From Planctomycetota bacterium (GTDB taxonomy: Bacteria > Planctomycetota > JAJSAM01 > JAJVHW01), in the NCBI GenBank assembly GCA_024280885.1, contig JAJRPF010000010.1, positions 1 through 50,534 on the forward strand: a DNA stretch of 50,534 nt. Direction: 5' to 3'. The stretch's first letter is position 1; the number at the start of each line of letters is the position of its first letter. Positions 17,283-25,400 of this stretch are shown here, piece after piece. The notes beneath the pieces are model-generated. The model did not search any database and was not told the origin of the DNA. It saw only the letters and a program-made list of their open reading frames with translations. The position numbers and the translations under genes were made by a program.

Positions 17283-17420
17283 TTACTTCGTCTTCACAGG
17301 CAGCGTCGATTGGACGCGACCGGTCGCCGGATGGATCCACGTGCTGTCCGCCGCGGTACCGCAGCCGGTCAAGACCGTGGTCACGGCGAGAAGGAGCAGC
17401 AGGTGGAGTGCGCGGCGCAT
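17283..17420 (-). CDS. Small predicted lipoprotein, 45 residues
   Basis: ATG 17420 opens a 45-residue protein with two N-terminal arginines, a Leu-rich core and a lipobox LTGC at residues 17-20, leaving a mature peptide of only about 26 residues. The layout MRRALHLLLLLAVTTVLTGC is a clean lipoprotein signal. No Shine-Dalgarno is evident. It lies between dinB (88 bases upstream) and miaE (21 bases downstream). I do not recognise the mature part; it could be a small envelope lipoprotein or an entericidin-like peptide, but homology is not shown. Confidence 0.55.
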   Translation of the reverse strand: MRRALHLLLLLAVTTVLTGCGTAADSTWIHPATGRVQSTLPVKTK

Positions 17421-17508
17421 GAGAGCGAAACTGGAAGCAGCGAGTTGGGGCGAGTCAGAAGAACCCGATGGGACAGGTCGCGAGGCTCTGACCTACAGCC
17501 TACAGCCT

Positions 17509-18666
17509 TCAGTCTCCAGCCTTTCCCCGCTGAATAGCGTCCTTGCCGAAGCGGCCGCGGATGCCGTCCACCAACGCGTCGAGCCGGCGATCCCGGACGT
17601 CGGCGGGCGCCTCGAAGAGTCCGAGTTGCCCAGCGCCCTCTTGCAGCCGACCCGAGCCCACGCCGATGAGCCGCACCGGCTGAAAGTCGCGCGCCGCCCA
17701 CGTGTCGAAGAGCTCCCGGGCCGTCGTCTGGATCTCGCGCGTGGCATCGGACGGCCGCGCGAGGGTATGCGAGCGCGTGATCGTCTCGAAGAAGCCGAAG
17801 CGGATCTTCACGGTCACGGTCCGAGCCCGCAGTGAGTGGCGGCGCAGACGCCCGGCCACGTTCTCGGCCTGGCGGATGAGCACGTCGCGCACGGCCTGGG
17901 GATCTTCGAGATCCACGCCGAACGTACACTCCTGGCTGATGCTCTTCGCCCCTCCGTCACGTTGCACCGGGCGCTCGTCGAGTCCGCGCGAGAGCCTATA
18001 GAGCGCGGTCCCGAGTCGCCCCCATCGCCGCTCCAGATCGGCGCGCTCCATCGCCCGCGCATCACCAAACGTGTGCACGCCGGCCGCCCCGAGCCGCTCT
18101 GCGGCGGCAGGACCGACGCCCCACATGCGGCGGATCGGCAAAGGGTCCAGGGTTGCAAGCAACGTCTCCGGTCGCATGACTGTGAGGCCGTCGGGCTTGT
18201 CCATATCCGACGCGAGCTTGGCGAGGAACTTGTTGGGCGCGACGCCGATCGATGCGGTGAGATCGGTTTTCGCACGAACGCGCCGGCGAAGGTCGCGGGC
18301 CACCTCCACAGGATCGCCGAGCAGTCGCTGCGTGCCGCTCAGGTCGAGGAAGGCCTCGTCGATACTGAGCGGTTCGACGACGGGCGCCGTGTCCTCGAAG
18401 ATCTCGAAGATGCGTTTCGACTCGCGCACGTACGCCTGCATGCGCCCGGGCTGGATCACCGCATGCGGGCACAATCGCTTGGCGACGGAAATCGGCATGG
18501 CGGAGCGGCAGCCGAACGTGCGCGCCTCGTACGACGCGGCCGCCACGACGCCGCGCCGACCGTCGTGCCCAACGAGCACGGGCCGACCGCGAAGTTCGGG
18601 AAAATCACGCTGCTCCACCGACGCGTAGAACGCATCCATGTCGACGTGCAGGATCACCCGTTCCAT
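17509..18666 (-). CDS. dinB: DNA polymerase IV, Y family
   Basis: This is an error-prone translesion polymerase. It has 385 residues. The catalytic carboxylates are present: D9 in HVDMDAFYASVE and D103/E104 in SIDEAFLD. ASYEARTFGCRSAMP (44-58) is the finger-domain signature, TASIGVAPNKFLAKLASD the palm, and the helix-hairpin-helix region covers MWGVGPAAAERLGAAG. A beta-clamp binding motif QLGLF lies near residue 350, followed by a short tail. No obvious LexA-type operator is seen in the 72-base gap to the haemoglobin gene. The length is slightly above E. coli DinB (351). Confidence 0.95.
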   Translation of the reverse strand: MERVILHVDMDAFYASVEQRDFPELRGRPVLVGHDGRRGVVAAASYEARTFGCRSAMPISVAKRLCPHAVIQPGRMQAYVRESKRIFEIFEDTAPVVEPLSIDEAFLDLSGTQRLLGDPVEVARDLRRRVRAKTDLTASIGVAPNKFLAKLASDMDKPDGLTVMRPETLLATLDPLPIRRMWGVGPAAAERLGAAGVHTFGDARAMERADLERRWGRLGTALYRLSRGLDERPVQRDGGAKSISQECTFGVDLEDPQAVRDVLIRQAENVAGRLRRHSLRARTVTVKIRFGFFETITRSHTLARPSDATREIQTTARELFDTWAARDFQPVRLIGVGSGRLQEGAGQLGLFEAPADVRDRRLDALVDGIRGRFGKDAIQRGKAGD

Positions 18667-18738
18667 GCCCCCAGGTTATCCACTGCCCCGGACGATCGAC
18701 CGCCGAGTGCGGCGCGGCGAAGCTCTCGGTTTCGGCGG

Positions 18739-19161
18739 TCAGCTCGGGCGGTTGATCAGGAACGTCGCGACGTCCCCCAGGAACGTGTGGATCGCGTCGC
18801 TCACCGCGGGTTCGAACGCAGCCTCGCTGAGCGCCGCGTCCATCAAGCCCATCCAGCGATCGCGAGCGTGCTGATCCACCGCGAACGGCGCATGTCGACC
18901 GCGCAGACGCGGTTGCCCGCGCTCTTCGATATACGTCGCCGGGCCCCCGAAGCGGTAGACCAGGAAGTCGCGCAACCGCTTCTCCGCGCCCGCGAAGTCG
19001 GCGTCGGGATACATGGGCGCGAGAACGTCATCGGTGCGCACGCGACCGTAGAACCCCGCGACAAGGCGCGTGACGCCGTCGGCGCCGACGACGTCGAAGA
19101 TCGTTTGCGGGCGCTCGCCCTCGCTGTTCTGTTCACTCTGGCTGGGATCACTCAACGGCAC
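18739..19161 (-). CDS. Group II truncated haemoglobin
   Basis: A two-over-two globin binding haem and O2 or NO in the cytoplasm. It has 140 residues. The proximal histidine is H90 in LRGRHAPFAVDQ; Y38 (B10) and W103 (G8, in RDRWMGLM) are the group II hallmarks, and LRDFLVYRFGGPATYIEERG is the family signature. The first about 18 residues are an acidic, polar extension. The start is GTG 19161 with GGAG close upstream; TTG 19155 has better spacing and is an alternative. A role in NO or oxygen handling is the general family expectation; no partner reductase is adjacent. Confidence 0.9.
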   Translation of the reverse strand: MPLSDPSQSEQNSEGERPQTIFDVVGADGVTRLVAGFYGRVRTDDVLAPMYPDADFAGAEKRLRDFLVYRFGGPATYIEERGQPRLRGRHAPFAVDQHARDRWMGLMDAALSEAAFEPAVSDAIHTFLGDVATFLINRPS

Positions 19162-19272
19162 GTTCTCCGGGCGTCAGGCATTAGTCTCCCGTCTCCCACT
19201 CCAACCGGGCAATGATCGACGATGCACTGCGGGCGATCGTCCCAGCAGAAACGCAGAGAGAGAGCCGCAGCG

Positions 19273-19866
19273 ATGAGCACGAAGCAGACCGGCAAGCGCG
19301 ACTCGAATTTCATCGCGATCTCGTGCGGAGTACTCGGCGTGGCGCTCGTCATCGCACTGTCGATGCTCTTTCGGGCACGCGGCATCCACGAAGAGGTCAG
19401 CGCCGAAGAGACGAACGCGCAGTTGATCGAACGCCGGGCCGACCTGCGCGCGCGCGTCGCCGAGATGACGTCACTGAAAATGGTGAAGCGGCTACCCCGC
19501 TCGCAGACGGATCTCTCACTCTTTCAGTCAAGCCTGGAAGCGACCGCGCGGCGCTTCGCGAAGGACCCACTCGACGGGAACGCGAACGCCGGACCCTTCG
19601 CGTGTGAGGCGCTCGAGTTCACGGCAGGCGATGGCGAGATCACGGTCTGGACGTCGGGCATCATCGACGCGGGCGATCGTGCGTGGGCGCTGAACTCCAT
19701 CTCGGCACAGTTGAAGGACGGCACCGAGGGGAGCCGCATCGTGATGGAAGAGACGCGCGTGGTCGGCGCATCCTGGGCCGCGTTCCAGGTCGACGGGAAG
19801 GTGCGCGTCGGCGCTCTCGTCTGGCTCACGCCGCGCTATCATGTATTCACTGAGCGCTACCGATGA
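19273..19866 (+). CDS. Unknown membrane-anchored protein with coiled coil
   Basis: A 197-residue protein starting MSTKQTGKRDSNF. One membrane segment (about 14-35) is followed by a charged helix with heptad character (about 38-68, EEVSAEETNAQLIERRADLRARV region) and a C-terminal domain of alternating strands. No family is recognised. ATG 19273 is chosen over upstream open codons because it places the membrane segment near the N-terminus; the upstream AGAGAG is only a weak Shine-Dalgarno. It lies tail to tail with the MFS gene, 18 bases apart. Confidence 0.7.
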   Translation: MSTKQTGKRDSNFIAISCGVLGVALVIALSMLFRARGIHEEVSAEETNAQLIERRADLRARVAEMTSLKMVKRLPRSQTDLSLFQSSLEATARRFAKDPLDGNANAGPFACEALEFTAGDGEITVWTSGIIDAGDRAWALNSISAQLKDGTEGSRIVMEETRVVGASWAAFQVDGKVRVGALVWLTPRYHVFTERYR

Positions 19867-19884
19867 TCTGCGGGATGGAAGACG

Positions 19885-21174
19885 CTACGAAGAGGCCTCG
19901 GCATCACCCGACAGACCCGCCGGGTACTTGAGCGTCCAGGCCGTCCAGAGGAAGCCCGGAACGAGGACGAGTGCCGCCATCGTGAGCAGCGAGCCCGTGA
20001 TCCACACGCCGGGTTGATCGACCGCCCAGCCAGCGGCGAACGATCCGATCGCGCTCGACAACGTCAGCATCGCGAACTCCGTCGAGAACACGCGCCCGCG
20101 GACCCGGTCGGGCACCAGATGCAACAACAGCTGCGTGGAGAAGACCCACCCCATCCCGGCCCCAATGCCACGTAAGAGCGCGCCAATCAACACAACAGCG
20201 AACACATCGGCCGCGGCTACGACGATCAGCCCGACGCATGTGATGAAGTACGAGTAGGCCAGCACGCGGCGCAAATTGACGTCGTCGTCTCCGGTGAAAC
20301 GTCGCGCGATGATCGGACCGAAGCCCGTGCCGAGTCCGACCATGGACCAGATCCACCCCATGCCTGCGCTCCCGCCTTCGCCGATCACGAAGACCTGCTC
20401 CGCGAGAGCGACCTGAACCACCTGAAATCCGCCCGCGACGAGCAGCGAGTTCGCCGCCTTGTGGCAGGCCACGAGCGCGACGTCGACGTGGCGGCGGAGG
20501 TAGCGCAACCCCTCGAAGTACTCGTGGATCGAACCGGCGACTCCCGGGCGCAGGACACGCGTGTCGGTGCGCGTAACCCGAACGCGCGCGAGGAAGAACG
20601 CCGAGAGCAAGAACGTCCCGCAGTCGATCACGAACGACGGGTACACGCCGAACTGACCGGCGACGATGCCACCCGCCGCCGCGCCGAACGCGAGCATCGT
20701 GGACCAGGTCGCCGAACCCAGGGCATTCGCCGTACCGAGATCGCGCCGTGGCACGACGTCGGGGAGGATGGCGCGCTGCGTCGGAAAGAAGAAACCCGAG
20801 AGCCCGAGTTGCACGAACGTCAGGACGTAGAGCATCCAGACGTCTCCCGGTTGCTTCACCAGCACGAAGCAGAGCACGACCGCCGCGCGCAGGAGATCCG
20901 TGACGATGAGCACGCGCCGACGGTCGAAGCGATCGGCCACAACGCCCGCAAACGGACTCACCAGGAATGGCGCGAGCATGCGCAGCGCGAAGAGCAACCC
21001 GACCTGCGCGCTCGAACCGGTCAGTTGCTGAACGAGCGTGGCCGTGGCGACGAGGTTGAACCAGTCGCCGAGTAGGCTGACCACCTGGCCCAACCAAAGA
21101 TTGCGGTAACTCGGGTTCGCGCGCAGCAGCGCGACGTAGCCCGACGTCGCGCTGCCCACACGAGCTTCGTCCAC
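19885..21174 (-). CDS. MFS transporter, EntS-like exporter family
   Basis: A 429-residue, roughly 12-helix major facilitator. The loop 2-3 signature is present as GVVADRFDRRRVLI, and the second-half equivalent lies around GWIWSMVGLGTGFGPIIARRF. The N-terminus (YRNLWLGQVVSLLGDWFNLVA) is typical of the MFS_3/EntS group, which exports siderophores or macrolide-like drugs; the substrate here cannot be told. The start is GTG 21174, supported by GGAGGGAGG 6 bases upstream. A tandem 13-base repeat lies 75-100 bases upstream and may be a regulator site. Confidence 0.85.
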   Translation of the reverse strand: MDEARVGSATSGYVALLRANPSYRNLWLGQVVSLLGDWFNLVATATLVQQLTGSSAQVGLLFALRMLAPFLVSPFAGVVADRFDRRRVLIVTDLLRAAVVLCFVLVKQPGDVWMLYVLTFVQLGLSGFFFPTQRAILPDVVPRRDLGTANALGSATWSTMLAFGAAAGGIVAGQFGVYPSFVIDCGTFLLSAFFLARVRVTRTDTRVLRPGVAGSIHEYFEGLRYLRRHVDVALVACHKAANSLLVAGGFQVVQVALAEQVFVIGEGGSAGMGWIWSMVGLGTGFGPIIARRFTGDDDVNLRRVLAYSYFITCVGLIVVAAADVFAVVLIGALLRGIGAGMGWVFSTQLLLHLVPDRVRGRVFSTEFAMLTLSSAIGSFAAGWAVDQPGVWITGSLLTMAALVLVPGFLWTAWTLKYPAGLSGDAEASS

Positions 21175-21248
21175 GGACCGCCTCCCTCCAGAACGACCGC
21201 GAGCTCCCGGCCGACGTGCAGACGCGCCAGTCGCGCGTCTCGGCCCAC

Positions 21249-21274
21249 AGAGTCGGTCTATAGAGTCGGTCTAC
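21249..21274. repeat. Tandem 13-base repeat upstream of the MFS gene
   Basis: Two copies of a 13-base unit, AGAGTCGGTCTAT and AGAGTCGGTCTAC, lie head to tail (21249-21261, 21262-21274) between the DUF1579 gene and the MFS start. They could be a direct-repeat operator or a slippage product. Confidence 0.75.
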
Positions 21275-21283
21275 ACGCTGCGC

Positions 21284-21814
21284 CTACTCCGGGCGCGAGT
21301 AGATGTAGGTGAACATCTTTACCTCGCCGACGTCCGGCAGCGTGACGAACATCTCGAAGCGGCGCTTGCCGTCATCGAGTTTCTCCATCGCTGACCGATA
21401 TGGTGCAAGACCCGCACCGCCGGGCGCCGGCCCCTCGCTCAACAGCGAGAGCACCCTTCCGTCCGCGTCGTAGCCGCCCTCCATCACGTACATGTGCGGC
21501 ATCATCGAGTCGACCCACGTGCCGACCCACTTGCCGGACTTCGGATCGTACCCGAGTGTGCAGCGACCGGTGAACGGCGCGCCCATCATCTCGGATTGGA
21601 AGAGACTGACAGTCCAGAAAGCGCCGACCGCCTCGACGGTCTCCTTCGCCTGCACCTTCATCTCTTCGCCGGGCCCCATGAAGTACGTGCACTCCACGTC
21701 CCACTCGCCCACCGACTCCAGCAGTGCGCCGTGCTCCGCCGTCGGCTCCGGCATCTGACAGCTCGGATCACTCTCGCCACCGCACGCCGCGGCATTCTCA
21801 TTCGTCTCGGACAT
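21284..21814 (-). CDS. DUF1579 family protein
   Basis: A 176-residue protein. After a polar, Cys-containing N-terminus (ACGGESDPSC), the core GEWDVECTYFMGPGEEMKVQAKETVEAVGAFWTVSLF and CTLGYDPKSGKWVGTWVDSM match the lipocalin-like DUF1579 fold (often annotated as a glyoxalase- or calycin-like protein of unknown function). The start ATG 21814 has GGAGGAG 6 bases upstream, which excludes 33 upstream codons. There is no signal peptide. The C-terminus FEMFVTLPDVGEVKMFTYIYSR completes the barrel. It may share a transcript with the MFS gene, 109 bases downstream. Confidence 0.85.
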   Translation of the reverse strand: MSETNENAAACGGESDPSCQMPEPTAEHGALLESVGEWDVECTYFMGPGEEMKVQAKETVEAVGAFWTVSLFQSEMMGAPFTGRCTLGYDPKSGKWVGTWVDSMMPHMYVMEGGYDADGRVLSLLSEGPAPGGAGLAPYRSAMEKLDDGKRRFEMFVTLPDVGEVKMFTYIYSRPE

Positions 21815-21985
21815 CTCTAACTCCTCCGTGCTTCTCGCCCTCGTTCCGCGGTCCCGAGACGCAGCGTACCATCCCTTGTCATGCGGGCCCCCGGCGCGTC
21901 TCCGCGCTCCCACGCGTCAACGACACGATAGAGTGGGACGCCAAACCCAACGGAACGCAGAATCCCTCCACAAGGAGCAATCGCC

Positions 21986-22456
21986 GTGACAATGCAGATC
22001 CGCGAACCCATGACCGTGATCGGCTTCTCGGCCAGGACCAGCAACGCTGCGGAGAGCGATCCCGAGCGCGCGAAGATCGGCGCCCTCTGGGGCCGCGTGA
22101 TGTCCGGAGCGCTCGACGCTGTACCGCACCGCGGTGGCGATCGTCGCATCACCGCCGTCTATCACGAGTACGGCTCCAATCAGAACGGGCCCTACACCAT
22201 CCTCGTCGGCGCGGTCGTGGACCAAACGAAGCCAACCGACGTTCCTGCGGGCATGGTGGCACTTGAAGTTCCCGCCGCGGAGTGTGCCGTATTCGAAGCA
22301 CGCGGCGAGATGCCCGGCGCGCTCATCGAGACGTGGATGAAGATCTGGGGCGTGTTCCCGAACGACCAGCACGAACGCGCATTCACCTCAGATGTCGAGT
22401 TCCACGCCCCCGATGGCAGCGGCGCCGACATCTGGATCGCAACGCAGCGCAGGTAA
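21986..22456 (+). CDS. GyrI-like small-molecule-binding domain protein
   Basis: A 156-residue stand-alone effector-binding domain of the GyrI/AraC_E_bind (Cass2-like) superfamily, which elsewhere binds drugs or cationic ligands. Supporting blocks are MTVIGFSARTSN at the start, IGALWGRVMSG, ITAVYHEYGSNQNGPYTILVGAVVD, VPAAECAVFEARGEMPGALIETWMKIWGVFP and the terminal FHAPDGSGADIWIATQR. There is no DNA-binding domain. The start is GTG 21986, with AAGGAG 8 bases upstream; ATG 21992 is too far from it. It is divergent from the DUF1579 gene. Confidence 0.88.
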   Translation: MTMQIREPMTVIGFSARTSNAAESDPERAKIGALWGRVMSGALDAVPHRGGDRRITAVYHEYGSNQNGPYTILVGAVVDQTKPTDVPAGMVALEVPAAECAVFEARGEMPGALIETWMKIWGVFPNDQHERAFTSDVEFHAPDGSGADIWIATQRR

Positions 22457-22460
22457 CGCA

Positions 22461-22487
22461 ACCGTTCCTGGACGTTCGCGGAACGGT
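22461..22487. terminator. Bidirectional hairpin between convergent genes
   Basis: Perfect 8-bp arms (22461-22468 with 22480-22487) enclose an 11-base loop, 4 bases after the GyrI-like stop and 9 bases after the stop of the large cytochrome gene. On the minus strand TTGCGTT follows. It is a likely shared terminator. Confidence 0.65.
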
Positions 22488-22496
22488 CGCACGCGA

Positions 22497-25400
22497 TCAG
22501 CGACTGTAGCTCTCTCCGCTCCCGCTGTTGTGATGGCACCCGCCGCCCCAGCAACTCGCCTGGTCGCGGTTCGCGTTAATGTCCCAGCCGTTCACGTACC
22601 CGCCGAGCAGGAAGAACTCTGTCGATGTGCCGGCAGACGTGCCGCCGGAACCGTTCGGCCACGTGAAGCTCGAACCGTGGAGGTTGCCGGGCAGCGCGCC
22701 GTTGTCGGAGATCCCACTGAGGTTCGTGATCCCACCGTGGCAGGCCATGCATCCGAGCTCGTTCCCGTTGGCGGCGGAATGGTCCTTCTTCCCCTGGCCG
22801 TGCTCATCGAAGAGGCTCCCGGCCTGCTGCGGGTTCTGCTCCGTCACGTACACGCTGCTGGAGTGACAGCGCGAGCAGAAACTCTCGACGCTTGCGCCCA
22901 TGCCATTCGGCAGGTTCGATCCATTCGTGGTCGCCACCATCGTGTCGAAATCGATCGCGTCGAGTAGGAACCTCTGATTGACGGAGCCGTGCCCCGTCGT
23001 TTCGTGGCAGTCAAAGCACGTGATCACGTCGTGCGCGTTCGAAGTCTGGTTCCACGGCGCCTGCATAGTCACCGCGTTCCCGTTGGTCGCCGTCGATGTC
23101 GTATACGGATTGCTCCCGGCCTGCTTGACCGGATGATGGAACGTACTCTGCAACGGATCGAGCTGGGCGTCCACGTCGGGCACAATCCGGTCCGCAGACG
23201 AGAATGGTCGCAGCGCATCGGTGCTGAACTTCGTGACCGTCGCGCCGTCGCTGTCATGGCACTTCAGGCAGAAGTCGTTCTGCACGGCGAGAACATCGCT
23301 CTCCAACGTGGCCGACAATCGGTTCCGTGTCAGAGGTAGAGTGACGCTGATATTCGCGCCGCCATCCGGCGCTCGCAAATCGATGCTCCCGTCCGCGTGA
23401 AGCAAGATGTCGGCCGCTTCTGCGTGGCAGACACCGCAGTCGTCGTTGGTCACAGCACCACCCATCACGTGATGCGACGCCCGCGCGAACTGGGACTCGA
23501 CGTCGTAGATCGACGACCCGGAAATCCCATGGCACGCGAGGCAGTTGTCGCCGCCCGGCTGGAACCCGGCGAGGTGGGTGTGGCAATCGGCGCAGTCGGC
23601 ACCCTGCTGGTGGCTATTGTTCGCCGTGTTCGCATTCGCGCCGTTCGTATCGTCAAACCCGTCGTTCGTGTGCTTACTCGTCTTGGTATGACACGTCTGG
23701 CAGACGCCGTTGTAGGGCGTGTTCCCGGTCTTGAACACGAACTGATTCCGGTTCTGGAACAGCGCGGGCTCCAACGCTTGCGGCTGGTACTTGGAGACGT
23801 TCCACCGGATGAAGTCGAGGTTCCGCGCCGTCACACCACCTGTGTGCGTATCAACGGTGTCGAAGCTGTAGTTCGATGAGTTGTGGACCTCGTGACATTG
23901 ACCGCAGTCCACGATGGTCCCGCCGCCGTTCACCGTGTGGAGCGATACCTGCGCCTTCTGCGACGCCGCCCCCGTCTCGTTGTGGCATTGCTTGCAGGCC
24001 GTCTCCTGGTCGGCGTCACGAGGGACATACGTTCCGAACACCGAGTGGCACTGAACGCACGAAACGCCGTACTTCGCGTTGTGCGTCGTCGCGACGATTG
24101 TGGAGAACGAGCCTGTCGCCGGACTCGTCTGCTGATAGTTGATCCCGCTCGTTCCCGTACCCGAGCCAGCGAATTCGAATACCGCAACGTCATACGTCGT
24201 GAACTCGGTGAGACCGACAATCCGGATCGAGTTCGCGGGCCCCACATACGCGACCGAACCGTTCCCGATCTGCGATCCGACACCGAGAGAACCCGCGGTG
24301 TAGACGACGCCATCAACCGGCGCGCCGACGATCGTCCCCGAGTCGCCGATCACAACGACGACTCCATCACCGCCGCCTGCCGACCAACTCACGCGCGCCT
24401 GGATCGCTCGCACGTCACTCACGACCACGGTATGTGCCTGGATCGGCTCCGTGTGGAACCAGGAATTCGTCGTGTAGCCCGTGCCTCCGAAGTTCACGGC
24501 GTAGCCGCGGAACCAGATCTTCGTACCGCGCGGGAAGCCTGTCCGCGCCTGCGCAAAGGCGCCGAGCGCCGCGCCGCCGTCTGCAACCGCGCTCTCGACG
24601 ATCGGAGCCCCCGTCGTGTTCCAGACGGTCCCCCGCGCCGTGACAGGGGCGCCGCCGATCGATGTCAGCGTGGCCCCGAGCGTCGCCGTCGTGCCGCCGA
24701 CCGACGCGCTGGTCGGGAGCGATACGACGGGGATGTCGATCGGGGCGAGCGTGAGCTGTTGCCCCGACGCCGGAGTGTCCTGCTCGACGTTCAGACCGGA
24801 CACGCCTGCTCCCGAACCAGCGTACTCGTAGACAGCGGCGTGATAGATCGTTCCAGCGGTCAGACCCGACACGTCGACCTGCGTTCCCGCACCGCGGAAC
24901 ACGACGAAGTTGCCGGTCCCGAGCTGCGCTCCCACGCCGAACTGCGTCGCGGCGAGAACCTCCACACCGTCGGCCGGAGCCGCTTCCACCGCGCTGCCCG
25001 CGCGGAGCACGACGATCGCGCCGTCACCGCCACCACTCGTCCAGGAGATCCGCATCGTCGTCGGACCGACATTGGCGAATGTGACCCCGGATGCCGGTGT
25101 CGGCTCAGTGTAGAAGCTGGCGTCAAGCGAATAGCCCGTGCCAATGCCGTTGACCGCGTAGCCGCGGTAGTAGATCCGCGAGCCCGCGGGGAACGAAGTG
25201 CGGGCGTGCGAGAACGCCGCCGCTGCGGTGCCGCCTTCCGCGGACACGTTCTCCGTAACAGGCGCACCCGTCGCGTTCCAGATCGTGCCGCGCTCCGACA
25301 CCGTGCCGCCGCCATCGGAGGCGAGCGTCGCGCCCAATGTGGCCGTCATCTGCGTGATGGATACGGCAGTCGGCACAGTCAGTCCGGGTACACCGACCTG

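Noticed and set aside
18670..18690. DnaA-box-like TTATCCAC near the dinB start
   Set aside because: A single incomplete box with no AT-rich stretch, dnaA or dnaN nearby, so no evidence of an origin.
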